A program made the position numbers and the translations under genes. DNA of 64,000 nucleotides. Origin: a virus. The stretch lies in IMG/VR virus record IMGVR_UViG_3300042483_000529, positions 1-64,000 of that record, one strand, 5' to 3'. The notes below the pieces were generated by a model, which was given only the letters and a program-made list of their open reading frames with translations, did not search any database and was not told where the DNA came from. Position 1 is the stretch's first letter, and each line of letters starts with the position of its first letter. This document shows positions 28,409-38,400 of this stretch, piece by piece.

Positions 28409-28579
28409 ATGGACGCCCTTACTGTAATCATACTTATCGTCTTAGGACTTATGGTCTTAGGGGTATTCCTTTGGTTTTTTCTAGGATTTCTAATATTTAT
28501 GGGTGCGGCTTCGATTAAAGATCTACACGACGACTATCCGCCAAGAGAAGAAAACTTTAGAGATACGAGGACTAAGTGA
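28409..28579 (+). CDS. Single-span membrane protein
   Basis: 56 residues: strongly hydrophobic at about 4-34, then an acidic/basic tail (DLHDDYPPREENFRDTRTK). The stop overlaps the next GTG start. Together with its neighbours it forms a membrane-protein string. Function unknown. Confidence 0.55.
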   Translation: MDALTVIILIVLGLMVLGVFLWFFLGFLIFMGAASIKDLHDDYPPREENFRDTRTK

Positions 28580-28863
28580 GCCCCAACCACACTAAAACTC
28601 TGACTGTGTTCGGGTCAGATGATTTGAGAGACGCTTTACCGCAGAGCGGCGTTTTTGATATGCTCGACTGCGAAGTAGAGCTATTGTGCCCGCCCACAGC
28701 GCCAACATCAGAAATCGAAAAAATGGTAAATATTATAGAATCGATGATCAATGTAACAGACGTTAGGGTTACCGGAGTCCCTCGCTTTGAGGATGAGCAG
28801 ACTTACAAAATAACAATCCAAAATGTACCCCTAGAGGTTGCAAGAGGAAGAAAAAAAGGATAA
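28576..28863 (+). CDS. Hypothetical protein (GTG start)
   Basis: 95 residues from GTG 28576 inside the upstream stop. Alpha/beta protein (strands around TLTVFGS, CEVELLCPP and VRVTGVP) resembling a small ferredoxin-like fold by strand order, though this is weak. Function unknown. Confidence 0.55.
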   Translation: MSPNHTKTLTVFGSDDLRDALPQSGVFDMLDCEVELLCPPTAPTSEIEKMVNIIESMINVTDVRVTGVPRFEDEQTYKITIQNVPLEVARGRKKG

Positions 28864-28867
28864 GGTA

Positions 28868-29431
28868 TTGACCACAATGACGAATACAAAATACGTAAAG
28901 AAAAACCAGCAAGTCCCGAAGCACATAGCTGACTTTTTTAAGGCTACGACAGACGCCCCTACTCGAGACTACTTAATCCGAGAGTTGTGTTACAAGCATT
29001 GGACCTATGAAGCAGTAGCTACTGCCTGCGGGATTACCCGCGAGCGAGTTCGCCAGATATATACTTCTGAACCAGTGACTGGCTATATGCCGATCCCATT
29101 CGAAATTCCAGAGCCACCTCTAAGACCGGAGCGTTCTAAGCCGGTATACATCGAGCCAACCCCAGCTACGCTAAAGCGTCTACTAGAGCTTCAGCCCTAT
29201 GCCCAGCTGGTGCGATCAAATGGAAAAGCTTACCGAGAGGAAGCCGAGGAGTATACCAAGCTGCTCAACTATGCCCACACTGTAGAAGGCGTGACCCTAT
29301 ATCGTCTAGCAAAACGTCTTGGCGTAACTCATGGTGCATTGCGTTTCCGCCTTGTACGCTACGGCTACAAAAAGCCAGTAACAGCAACATCAAAGGTCTA
29401 CAACCCGATTCTTAAAGAAAATAGAATTTAA
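28868..29431 (+). CDS. Double-HTH DNA-binding protein (possible packaging or late regulator)
   Basis: 187 residues from TTG 28868 behind AAGGATAAGG; ATG 28877 is an alternative. Two helix-turn-helix units: YEAVATACGITRERVRQIY (about 45-65), similar to sigma70 region 4, and YRLAKRLGVTHGALRFRLV (about 145-165). It lies one gene upstream of the large terminase, where small terminase subunits commonly sit, and ahead of the late-type promoters. It could be the true small terminase or a late transcription factor. Confidence 0.65.
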   Translation: MTTMTNTKYVKKNQQVPKHIADFFKATTDAPTRDYLIRELCYKHWTYEAVATACGITRERVRQIYTSEPVTGYMPIPFEIPEPPLRPERSKPVYIEPTPATLKRLLELQPYAQLVRSNGKAYREEAEEYTKLLNYAHTVEGVTLYRLAKRLGVTHGALRFRLVRYGYKKPVTATSKVYNPILKENRI

Positions 29432-29441
29432 GGAGCAACAA

Positions 29442-29810
29442 ATGGGATACTACACACACAAAAAAGCGCCGCTAATTAGAACGGAAGAAGTCGATCTTCC
29501 TTTCCACACTGGCTTTCATGACTACCCAGGGCAAGAGTTGCCAGCGTATCTTTCAGTTTTTGATGTTGCTCCCGACATTAACGTTGAGGTTTACGTACTT
29601 AAGGGTCAGACACGAGTTTTCTATTTTAGAGAGCTATTGCTAGACCCCGAGACAAAAGAAGTTTTAGTTTACGGGAAACATGCAACCCCTCTAGGTCACA
29701 GGGATACTATTCATTCGTGGATCAACACTTACTTTAAAAAGACTTCTATGTCTAGGTCATGGGTTGAAGATAGAAGACGTGAGCTTACAAAGCTAAAGGT
29801 TAACAACTAA
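29442..29810 (+). CDS. Hypothetical protein upstream of terL
   Basis: 122 residues with AAGGAGCAAC before ATG. Beta-rich central part (VEVYVLKGQTRVFYF) and a basic C-terminal helix (SWVEDRRRELTKLK). No family recognised. It ends just before the late-type element preceding terL. Confidence 0.6.
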   Translation: MGYYTHKKAPLIRTEEVDLPFHTGFHDYPGQELPAYLSVFDVAPDINVEVYVLKGQTRVFYFRELLLDPETKEVLVYGKHATPLGHRDTIHSWINTYFKKTSMSRSWVEDRRRELTKLKVNN

Positions 29811-29813
29811 AGT

Positions 29814-29823
29814 AGGGTAAACT
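29814..29823 (+). promoter_or_regulatory. Late-type element AGGGTAAACT, leaderless terL start
   Basis: AGGGTAAACT at 29814-29823; the terL ATG follows 6 nt later. No -35 hexamer. Related TAAAAT/TAAACT boxes precede genes at 35498, 41167, 45958 and 52707. Confidence 0.55.
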
Positions 29824-29829
29824 ACCTAC

Positions 29830-31239
29830 ATGGGTAAAAGTCTTATGGAGCAGCTAGCTCTTCTTTCTGAAGAAGAGCGTTTAGAGGCGCTCTCAGATAT
29901 TGATCCAGATTCTCTTATATGGGATTGGACTGTCTGGGCTCGCCCGGAGCAGGTAGCCCCGCCGGGAGTTGATTGGAACATCTGGCTTGTTATGGCAGGT
30001 CGTGGTTTTGGTAAGACCCGACTAGCGGCAGAATGGGTTCGCGAACAGGCAAAGTACACAAACACCGGACAGCGACGTTTTGCACTTGTTGCCCGTACCG
30101 CAGCCGACGTACGCGACGTTATTGTTGAAGGTGAGTCGGGAATTATTAACGTATCCGCTCCCTCCGAGAGACCTCTCTACGAACCTTCAAAGCGTCGCCT
30201 AACTTGGCCTAACGGAAACACTGCCACGCTATTTACCGCGGATGAGCCTGACGGTTTGCGTGGTCCTCAGTTCACTCACGCATGGGGTGATGAGATTGCT
30301 GCTTGGAGGCAGACCCCTGACGCTGCAGGTATGACCGCCTTTGATAACCTCCGAGTTGGTACTCGTCTTGGTGCAAACCCGCAGATGGTCGTGACTACCA
30401 CCCCCAAGCGTGTTCCGCTTCTATACAAACTTATTGAAGAGTCCAGAACTGACAAAGGTAACGTAATTATTACCAAGGGTTCTACCATGGACAACGCTGG
30501 AAACCTTTCGGCCTCATATCTTGACACTATTACCGGCGTTTACGAAGGTACAACTCTTGCACGCCAGGAGCTTTATGGAGAGATGCTAGAGGACCTCGAA
30601 GGATCTATGTGGAACGAAGAGATGGTTGAAGAAGCTAGACATGCTATGTACCCATTCTCCACTCCTCTAAGAGTGATTGGAGTGGACCCTTCTGTTGCTG
30701 AAAACCCTCGCGATGAGTGTGGAATTGTAGTTGTTGCATCTACTGCAGATTACGATCTATATAAGCGCGAAGCTTGGGTGCTAGAAGACGCGTCTGTCCT
30801 TGGATCCCCAGATACTTGGGCACGTAAAGTCGTTGAGATGGCACGCAAGTGGGGCTGCCCAGTTGTAGCCGAAGTAAACCAAGGTGGAGCCCTAGTTAGA
30901 AACGCAATTCTTTCAATCGACCCGACTATTAAAGTTCTAGAAGTCCACTCAAAGCACGGTAAGCAGCTCCGCGCTGAGCCAATCGTCCTTGCTTACGAGC
31001 AAAAGCGCGTTCATCACGTTGGATATCTCCAAGATTTAGAGTCTCAAATGTATTCTTGGATTCCTGGAGAAGGAAAATCTCCTGACCGTATCGATGCACT
31101 AGTTCACGCACTTACTGCTTTGCTAATTAAACCACCACCAGGATTTAGTGGAGGAAAAATTAGAGCAAAATCCCTCAGCGACCGTAAAATACCGGGAGTA
31201 TCGCCCTCTAGAAGCTCAAAAATATTTAGGGTCAGATAG
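29830..31239 (+). CDS. terL: Terminase large subunit
   Basis: 469 residues. The ATPase domain has Walker A GRGFGKT (57-63), Walker B FTHAWGDE (149-155) and the coupling-region TTTPKRVPLL. The C-terminal nuclease domain has VIGVDPSV, VVAEVNQGG and DRIDALVHALTAL, carrying the acidic residues expected for metal binding. The family powers DNA translocation into the procapsid and cuts concatemers. Leaderless start at ATG 29830. Opens the virion gene block. Confidence 0.95.
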   Translation: MGKSLMEQLALLSEEERLEALSDIDPDSLIWDWTVWARPEQVAPPGVDWNIWLVMAGRGFGKTRLAAEWVREQAKYTNTGQRRFALVARTAADVRDVIVEGESGIINVSAPSERPLYEPSKRRLTWPNGNTATLFTADEPDGLRGPQFTHAWGDEIAAWRQTPDAAGMTAFDNLRVGTRLGANPQMVVTTTPKRVPLLYKLIEESRTDKGNVIITKGSTMDNAGNLSASYLDTITGVYEGTTLARQELYGEMLEDLEGSMWNEEMVEEARHAMYPFSTPLRVIGVDPSVAENPRDECGIVVVASTADYDLYKREAWVLEDASVLGSPDTWARKVVEMARKWGCPVVAEVNQGGALVRNAILSIDPTIKVLEVHSKHGKQLRAEPIVLAYEQKRVHHVGYLQDLESQMYSWIPGEGKSPDRIDALVHALTALLIKPPPGFSGGKIRAKSLSDRKIPGVSPSRSSKIFRVR

Positions 31240-31242
31240 AAT

Positions 31243-31611
31243 ATGGATAAAATAGTCCTAGATAGGTTTCCTTGCCACTTAATAGCTGTTCCCGCTGGCT
31301 TTACAGAAGATATTTCTACTTTAAATTCGTACGATCCGACTCCAGGGGCCGCATATTTAGAAATAACTAGAGTTATTCTGACCGAAAAAGCAATAATGGT
31401 TGCGAAAGATAGCCAGGAAGGCCCGCAAATTGTCTTCCAAGAGCGCTATTCAGAGGCAGATGTGTCAAAAGATCCCTCAAAAGACACTAGAATTACCACG
31501 GAAAGCGGAAAAATGCTGGTTTTTAAGAAAGATACGGCTTGCGGGTGCGGATCTAGACTTAGAGGCTGGAACCCCTATAAAACTCTAAATTCAAGCAAAG
31601 ATCGGTTCTAA
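31243..31611 (+). CDS. Hypothetical protein
   Basis: 122 residues, beta-rich N-terminal half, C-terminal CGCGSRLRGWNPYKTL with a CxC pair. It starts 3 nt after terL. No family recognised; the position between terminase and portal is often filled by small accessory genes. Confidence 0.6.
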   Translation: MDKIVLDRFPCHLIAVPAGFTEDISTLNSYDPTPGAAYLEITRVILTEKAIMVAKDSQEGPQIVFQERYSEADVSKDPSKDTRITTESGKMLVFKKDTACGCGSRLRGWNPYKTLNSSKDRF

Positions 31612-31914
31612 ATGATTGATATTTTAATAAATCAGCCCTTTTTACTAGTAATTTTGTCTCTCGCGGGATTTAGAATTACTCGACTCGTGACTCAGGACAC
31701 AATTACCGAACCATTTAGAAATGCAATCTGGAAAAAATTTCCACCTAGTACTCAAATTGGATATCTTTTTACATGTAACTGGTGCACAGGTTTTTGGGTA
31801 GCGCTTTTAGTTTTTATTTTTTGGGTAGTCGCTCCTGAAGCCGCGATTGTGGTATCATTAGTCTTGTCTATATCTACAATAATTGGACTTATATCCGCTT
31901 GGACTGAGCGTTAA
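31612..31914 (+). CDS. DUF1360-like membrane protein
   Basis: 100 residues with the pattern LAGFRITRLVTQDTITEPFRNAIW then FTCNWCTGFWVALL, matching my recall of DUF1360 proteins found in phages and Gram-positive bacteria. Two to three hydrophobic spans follow. It starts directly after the upstream stop. Role unknown; placement between terminase and portal is recurrent in actinophages. Confidence 0.75.
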   Translation: MIDILINQPFLLVILSLAGFRITRLVTQDTITEPFRNAIWKKFPPSTQIGYLFTCNWCTGFWVALLVFIFWVVAPEAAIVVSLVLSISTIIGLISAWTER

Positions 31915-31928
31915 GGCAGGGAGCCCCT

Positions 31929-33677
31929 TTGGGTATTTTTAAGAAAGAGCCTCAGAAGCAAACTAGAACATCTAGTGGTGCTCCTCGCGCGACTGCTCCA
32001 AAGAATGCAACCAGAGTTGCCCCTGGAGTTTCTATAGACTCTTTTGGAGTCGTCTACGCCGAAGCACAAAACTTCAACACACCTAGACCTCTTACTGCTG
32101 CCGCGGCTCAGGTAAATCTAAATGACAAAGGTGAAGCAGAGCAGTTTAAATCTCGTAGACAATCAGCATCTTCATCTTGGCAGACAGAGGCCTGGGAATA
32201 CTACGATGCTATCGGAGAAGTTAAATATGCTTTCAACCTAGTTGCGTCTGTTGTTTCTCGTATTCGTCTGTACGCAGCTGCAGTCCAAAATCCAGCTGAA
32301 GCCCCAGCTCCAATTCTTTCTGTAGACAAAGTGGATGAGAGACTAGCTGCCGCTGCACAACGCGCACTAGAAAGACTAGATTCCGCATTCGGTGGTCAGG
32401 CAGGTCTTTTGAAAGACGCTGCACTAAATCTTCAAGTGACTGGTGAGTGCTACTTAGTTCAGATGCCAGAGAGACTTGGATCGGGTCTTCCAGAAAGCTG
32501 GGACATTCGTTCAGTTGATGAGCTTCAGGTTGACTCTAAAGGCAACTACGTAATTAATCAGAGTAGAGACGTCGGTAATGGAAATAGCATGATGTCTTCT
32601 CGCAATAATAAAGACATAATTAAACTTCCAAATTCTGCGTTTGTCGGAAGAATTTGGCGAGCACACCCTCGCTACACGCAAGAGTCGGACTCTTCACTAC
32701 GCGGTCTACTAGATCTTTGCGCTGAGCTACTACTTCTAAACCGCACCTTCCGTGCAACTGCACGTTCACGCTTGAACGCTGGTGCTCTTTACTTGCCAGA
32801 CGGTCTTTCAGTAGCTGCGTCTCCAGACCCAGACTACCCATACGACGAAGACGGTAACTACAACGAGCAGTACAACCCGGAAGAGTCCGCTGACGACTTC
32901 GAAGATCAGCTAATCGACGCGATGACTACTCCGATTAAGGATGAGGACTCAGCGTCTGCTGTTGTTCCACTGATTATTCGTGGTCCTGCAGAACTTGGTG
33001 ACAAGATTAAGCAGTTCAAGTTCGAGCGTTCATTCGATCCAGCGCTTTCTGAAAGAAGCGACCGCGTACTAGAGCGAATCATGCAGGGTCTAGACGTTCC
33101 TAAGGACGTTGTAACTGGCCTAGCAAACGTTAAGTACTCTAACGCTCTACAGATTGACGAAGCACTCTACAAGGCACACATCGAGCCTCTAATGCTTTTG
33201 ATTGTTGACGCTCTTACTGTTATGTACTTGCGCCCATATCTAATTGCTAACGGCTACCCAGAAGAACAAGTAAAAAACATTTGCGTTTGGTATGACCCGT
33301 CTCTAGTTGCTACCCGCAATGACCGCGCAGCTGATGCTGACTCTGGTTTTGAAAAGATGGCAGTTAGCTATGACACATGGCGCAGAGCTCATGGATTCTC
33401 CGAGTCCGATGCCCCAGACCCAACCGAGTTTGCACTAAGACTTGTACTACAAAAGGGAATGATCACACCTGAGCTTACAGAGTCTATGCTCGCTAGTATT
33501 TCTCCAGAAATAATGGGAAAGATTAGAGATCAGGCTATGCAAAATAGCGGAGCAGCTATTCCGCCCGAAATTGACCAAATTCTTAGCGGAGATACAGTCT
33601 CTCCAACGCCGGAAGCAGATGCTGCCGAAGCTCCACCAGCCGAGCCCGCGGCACCACTAGCAGAACCAGAGGTATAG
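31929..33677 (+). CDS. Portal protein (TTG start)
   Basis: 582 residues from TTG 31929 with GCAGGGAG upstream. The central part has the phage portal pattern: WEYYDAIGEVKYAFNLVASVVSRIRLY, a long helical domain, FERSFDPALSERSDRVLERIMQGLDVPKDVVTGLANVKYSNALQIDEALYKAHIEP-type wing and stem region, and a Pro/Ala/Glu-rich C-terminal tail. Order terL-portal-protease-capsid fits HK97-type heads. It forms the dodecameric DNA gate of the capsid. Confidence 0.9.
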   Translation: MGIFKKEPQKQTRTSSGAPRATAPKNATRVAPGVSIDSFGVVYAEAQNFNTPRPLTAAAAQVNLNDKGEAEQFKSRRQSASSSWQTEAWEYYDAIGEVKYAFNLVASVVSRIRLYAAAVQNPAEAPAPILSVDKVDERLAAAAQRALERLDSAFGGQAGLLKDAALNLQVTGECYLVQMPERLGSGLPESWDIRSVDELQVDSKGNYVINQSRDVGNGNSMMSSRNNKDIIKLPNSAFVGRIWRAHPRYTQESDSSLRGLLDLCAELLLLNRTFRATARSRLNAGALYLPDGLSVAASPDPDYPYDEDGNYNEQYNPEESADDFEDQLIDAMTTPIKDEDSASAVVPLIIRGPAELGDKIKQFKFERSFDPALSERSDRVLERIMQGLDVPKDVVTGLANVKYSNALQIDEALYKAHIEPLMLLIVDALTVMYLRPYLIANGYPEEQVKNICVWYDPSLVATRNDRAADADSGFEKMAVSYDTWRRAHGFSESDAPDPTEFALRLVLQKGMITPELTESMLASISPEIMGKIRDQAMQNSGAAIPPEIDQILSGDTVSPTPEADAAEAPPAEPAAPLAEPEV

Positions 33678-33680
33678 AAA

Positions 33681-34136
33681 ATGCATTACGACAAAACAGA
33701 GATGGCTAAAAAACTGGCAGAGCTACTGTCTGAAGTAGTTACTGCAAAGTTCATAATGCAGGGCTACCACTGGAACGTACTTGGCCCAGACTTCGGTGAG
33801 TACCACGAGTTCTTTGGCGAACTTTACGAGGACCTAGAGTCATCTGTTGACCCAATCGCAGAGAATATTCTTAAGATTGGTTACCCAGCTCCGTACTTAC
33901 TGTCCGACTTTTGCGAACTGTCAAAGATTCAAGAAGCTAGACAAGATGGTTCATCTTCTAGATTCCTACTAGAGTCCGCTCTAAGAGTAAACCAGTGCGT
34001 ACTTGATTCTTTGATGGAGGCTTTTGTTTGTGCAGAGTCCTGCAGCGAGCAAGGTCTTATGGACTTTTTAGCGGGACGTATTGACACCCACAAAAAGTGG
34101 AACTGGCAAATTAAGGCCTTCCTAGGAGTTCGCTAA
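33681..34136 (+). CDS. Dps/ferritin-like protein
   Basis: 151 residues with a four-helix layout. The segments KFIMQGYHWNVLGPDFGEYHEFFGELYEDL and SSVDPIAENILKIG match the Dps ferroxidase region, where the H-x-WNV and D-x-x-AE residues bind iron between subunits. Dps proteins bind DNA and detoxify iron and peroxide. Here it lies between portal and a capsid-associated gene and overlaps the next start by 1 nt. It might be packaged, or protect DNA during infection. Fold call strong, role inferred. Confidence 0.85.
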   Translation: MHYDKTEMAKKLAELLSEVVTAKFIMQGYHWNVLGPDFGEYHEFFGELYEDLESSVDPIAENILKIGYPAPYLLSDFCELSKIQEARQDGSSSRFLLESALRVNQCVLDSLMEAFVCAESCSEQGLMDFLAGRIDTHKKWNWQIKAFLGVR

Positions 34137-35440
34137 TGTCTGAGTATCTACAAAGCGTTCTTAAAGCTGCAGGTGGCCATGCCGCTCCTGTAGAAAACCT
34201 AAAAGAAAAAGACATTCGTGCTTCCCTAGAGGCAGCCGGAATGCTTGTACCAGAAGAGCAAGACCTTGCCGATGCGCTACTAGAGATTGTAGAGAAGCAT
34301 GGAAAATTTAACGACGACAACACTGGCGTTTGGGCTGGCTATACTTCTGCTAAAGAGAATGCAGAAAACGCAGAGATTGGCGTTAAGTGCGGCAACTGTG
34401 TTTTCTGGCAAGCACCTAACGGATGTCAGATTATTGTTGCTGAGGTAGAGGAAGGCGGCCTATGTCGTTTTGCTGTGCTCCCAGACGGATCTGTAACTCC
34501 TGGTTCCTCTACTCCTAGCGAGGAAGATGAATCCAAAGAGCCTGTAGAAAAATATTTCTCTAAGGAGCCAAAGCTAATTCAAGACCTACTAAAGTCTGCA
34601 ATTAGCGAAACAGAGGACGAGTACTCAGACGAGTATCTAGATATCTATGACCTAACTCCAACACAAGAGACCGTCGATTCTTCAAACTTCAAAGAAGCTG
34701 CTGACTATGAAAAGCCAGTAGTAGTTTACAGAGATGACTCTGGAATGTATCTTGTTGATGGACACCACAGGTGCGCTACTAAAGTAAAAAACGGTGGCAG
34801 TGGGATTAAGGCAAAAGTATATAAACAGCTATCGCTAATAGCGGCAGCCGAGTCTGAAGCTAACCTTAAAAAAGATGCAGATGACCCTTGCTGGTCCGGA
34901 TACGTCCAGGTTGGAATGAAAAAGAAGAACGGTAAGCGCGTACCTAACTGCGTACCGTCAGCTGCCACAATTAACATGCTTGTAGATGACTTTAACTCTC
35001 AGTTTGGGTCCGCTCGTCATATTACTAAAGAAGCTGCCTATTCAGTAGCCCGAAGTGCCCTTGAAAGGTACAGCGACTTGTCTGACGAGGAAATATACTC
35101 TGCCATCCTGTGGGAGCTACACGCTTTCGCTGAGTACGCTACTTCAGGCTCTGTGGAAGACGTCTCAGATGACTTCTCCGAGTACGCAGGGTTGACAGCT
35201 GAAGGCCACCCAGGCAGGCAGTCTTCCATAGTGGCAGCTGCAACATGGATTGCCGGTGCTTCCGAGCTGTCCGAATCTTCTAGAGATGCAATAGCAAATG
35301 CCTTTAATGACGAGCTAGACCAAGTAGATTCTTTGCATGCAGCAACTAGAGTCCGTGCTCTTATTTCTAGTGGAGCGCTATCTGATAGCACTCTAGCTCA
35401 AATAAAAGCCTTACCAGAAAAATACCCTAAAGTCAGCTAA
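34136..35440 (+). CDS. Multidomain virion-module protein with ParB-like and Cys motifs
   Basis: 434 residues. Residues 85-110 hold a four-Cys cluster (CGNC, C97, C110) in a phage-specific pattern. Residues 193-230 resemble a ParB/sulfiredoxin-type fold with VDGHHR (207-212). Residues 248-274 contain PCWSGYVQVGMKKKNGKRVPNCVP, a motif I recall near phage capsid proteases and minor head proteins. The rest is helical. Probably a minor head or maturation protein; an enzymatic role for VDGHHR is untested. Confidence 0.65.
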   Translation: MSEYLQSVLKAAGGHAAPVENLKEKDIRASLEAAGMLVPEEQDLADALLEIVEKHGKFNDDNTGVWAGYTSAKENAENAEIGVKCGNCVFWQAPNGCQIIVAEVEEGGLCRFAVLPDGSVTPGSSTPSEEDESKEPVEKYFSKEPKLIQDLLKSAISETEDEYSDEYLDIYDLTPTQETVDSSNFKEAADYEKPVVVYRDDSGMYLVDGHHRCATKVKNGGSGIKAKVYKQLSLIAAAESEANLKKDADDPCWSGYVQVGMKKKNGKRVPNCVPSAATINMLVDDFNSQFGSARHITKEAAYSVARSALERYSDLSDEEIYSAILWELHAFAEYATSGSVEDVSDDFSEYAGLTAEGHPGRQSSIVAAATWIAGASELSESSRDAIANAFNDELDQVDSLHAATRVRALISSGALSDSTLAQIKALPEKYPKVS

Positions 35441-35448
35441 ATATTATT

Positions 35449-35458
35449 AGGGTAAAAT
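35449..35458 (+). promoter_or_regulatory. Late-type element TAGGGTAAAAT
   Basis: The box TAGGGTAAAAT ends at 35458, 39 nt before ATG 35498, with no -35 consensus. Shared with other late genes. Confidence 0.5.
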
Positions 35459-35497
35459 TTTAGTTAGCTCTATAATTTTATTCGCAGAGGACCCTTA

Positions 35498-38400
35498 ATG
35501 CTCGACGGCAAAAACCCTGAATTCGAACCGATTATTTCTAGTATCGGATTTAACGATGGAGCTAACAAAGGCTTCTGGAGAATCCAGCCACGTGACGACG
35601 AAGGTCAGTGGATCGAGATGGGCGCGGACGTATTGTTCCGCTTTCGTACCGGAAGCGGTAACTTAGTTGTTGCTACTGAGCGTGGAGTTTATGTAGGACC
35701 TGGCGGTCGTCCTGGAATGGCCCGAGTCTTAATTTCAAAAGACACCGAGTCTGGACTAAAGGCTGGCGTCTATCAAGTAGAGTCAAGAAACTTGCAGCAG
35801 TTCAAGGCAATTATTCCAAACGCTAAATCTAAAGCGGGTGCGCCAGCGGCTAGAAAAGACAAGTTCGGTAAGCCAGTAAGAACTCTAGAAGATTCCAAAC
35901 TACCAGCGCTACAAGATTTGCTTTCTGGTTCTCAAGAAATTACAGAAGAAGATCGTCGTCTAGCTCAGGGTGATCTAACTCCAGAAGAGCGCGAAGCCGA
36001 GCAGGATGGAAGACAGAAGTCTCCAGTTGCAGATTTGCCAGCTGGTTTCGAATCTGAAAACCCAGAGGAAGTAAAGAAACTTCTCCGTGAGTCAGGTGTT
36101 GATCCAGACGAGTTTGACAAAAATACTAGCCCTAGTTTTGAACAAGATCCAGAGCTAGCAAAGAAGGCTCAGGAAGCTACTAAAGGCCAACTACTAAGAA
36201 AAGAAAAGCCTACAGCTTATGGTCGCGGCAACACTAAAGACTTCTCTGAGCTACCAGACGGCACCGTTTTAGATGAATATCAGAGAGCTCAGTTCTACCC
36301 ATCCCTCGACAGCTACACCGGACCGTTTGGCCCAGTGTGGCGTCAAATAATTAAAAAAGATGGTAAATGGTTTTTACGCGGTAAAGATGGGAAACCAAAA
36401 GGTGCTGCACTAAAAAGAGCAGACTTAATTGCCAGACTCAATAGCGGAACTTTAGCTGACACCGGTGCTGGCTCTAAGATCGATGAAAATGGAAATCAAG
36501 TCGCCGCTTGGGCAGACGAAGTCGGTCAGCTAACTCCTTCAGAGATAGCTAACTCCGACCCGGCCGATGATGTAGTTAAAGACTTAATGGCAGATGTGGC
36601 TTTTGACGGCGACACTACTCCAGATCTAGATTCAGTTCTTAAAAAGCAGGAAGCTTTAATATCTTTTAGAGAAACCGCTAAGACTCAAAAAGTCCCTTTT
36701 GATCTTGACCGTGGAGATATTGTTTTAGGTGAAGACGGATCAGAAAAAACAATTCTAGATGTTGAATTAGGAAACGCTGCCACCGGAGTTCCAGCTAAGG
36801 TTAGAGTACAGAACTCTGACGGAAGCATCGAAGAGCTTTCCGTAAGCATGAGGGACAAATTAAATATTGCAACTGGACGGCGTGGACAGATAAAGCGTCC
36901 GCAAGCCCCGGCCTCTAGACCCGAAGCACCTACTCCGGAAGTAACTGCCCCGGAGGCCCCGAGAGTAGATCCTGAAACTGTAGAGCCTGGAGAGATGGCC
37001 CCTGAAGACGGTTTAACTGTTGTCATGACCCCAGATGGTCTAGCCCCGGCCAACTTCCCGCCTGAAGATCGACTAGATGACGGCTCTAACTTTGATCTCC
37101 CTACGCTAACAGACGAAGAGTTGGCTGCAGCTCGAGGAATGAGCTTGTCACCTCTTCTAGATCCTGATGGCACTCCTGCAAAATACGTTGACGAAAATGG
37201 CAATCTTGTAGACGCAGAAGATCCTTTTGCGATGTTAGCTGCTCTTGCTAAGGCGTTCCCTAACGCTAAATTTGCTCCTGACGGCTCACTAATTTTGCAC
37301 CGCCAAGTAGATACAAAGAGCGGAAAGATTTTTGAGCTCCGAGCCAGCAACTCCGGTAAGAGGGCTATCGTATACTCCTTCAGGTTCTACAATCCTGCAA
37401 ACCCTGAAGACTATGTAGAGTATCAGCACAAAGACGATAGGCACTCGGTAACTGCACTATTTAGCGAGGCAAACGGTCCCGAAGGGCTATTGGACAGACT
37501 GCTCGGTAGGGTAGATCGAAAAGGAAAAAATTGGGGCCTACCGGAAAACTTTAAATTCGGTAACACTAGGTATCAAAAATCTGACAGCTTATTTAAAAGA
37601 TCCAGATGGTTTAGGTCTGGTACTGGTGACCGCAAAAAAATGGAAGAAATTGGTGACAACGCCGTTCGTCTTGCTCAAGGTAGAGCCGCAGTTCTAGAAA
37701 AAGAAACCAAGAGAATTAAAAACAGCGCTATCCCGTCGCTATGGGAGGCATTTGATGAACTATTTAAGTCGGGCCCAACAAGCGAAGAGCGAGATGTAGA
37801 GCTTAAAGACATGTTCTACCAAACCCTATACGGTGTCTTTGGAAGAATTCCACTTGGCGAAAAGTCTCATGCAAACGCTAGAAAAGCTATTCGTTCAGAA
37901 TTTAGACGAAAGTTTCCTACTGCCAGCAAAAAAATGGAGCGCGCTTTTAACGGCTACGTAACTTCTGCGTCTGAGCGTATGCGCGGAATCTACAGAGGAA
38001 CTGATCCTCAGGTTAGATCTATTAGATATGCATCTAAAGATAGAACAAGAACTATTGAACGAGGCATGACTGTAGAGTACACCAACAACGTTGGGCAAAC
38101 TTCTATAGTCAAGGTCACTGATTTAGTCGAGAACACTACTTCTAACCCCAACGATAGGGACTCGTACGACTACGGCGACAATGTTATTGTTACAGATGCT
38201 AACGGCCGGAAGATAAGAATAAATGCTATCAAGCTAAAAATCATGCTGTCTCAGGGCACCCCTCTTACCGCATACAGACCTAATCTTCTAGGTGAAGAGC
38301 TGCGCCAGGCTAGAATTGACAGTGGACTTGCAGAGGCACCTAGCACTTCTCGACCTAGAAGAATTCCAGGTGCTGGCACTGTAATATCAGATCCGGCACC

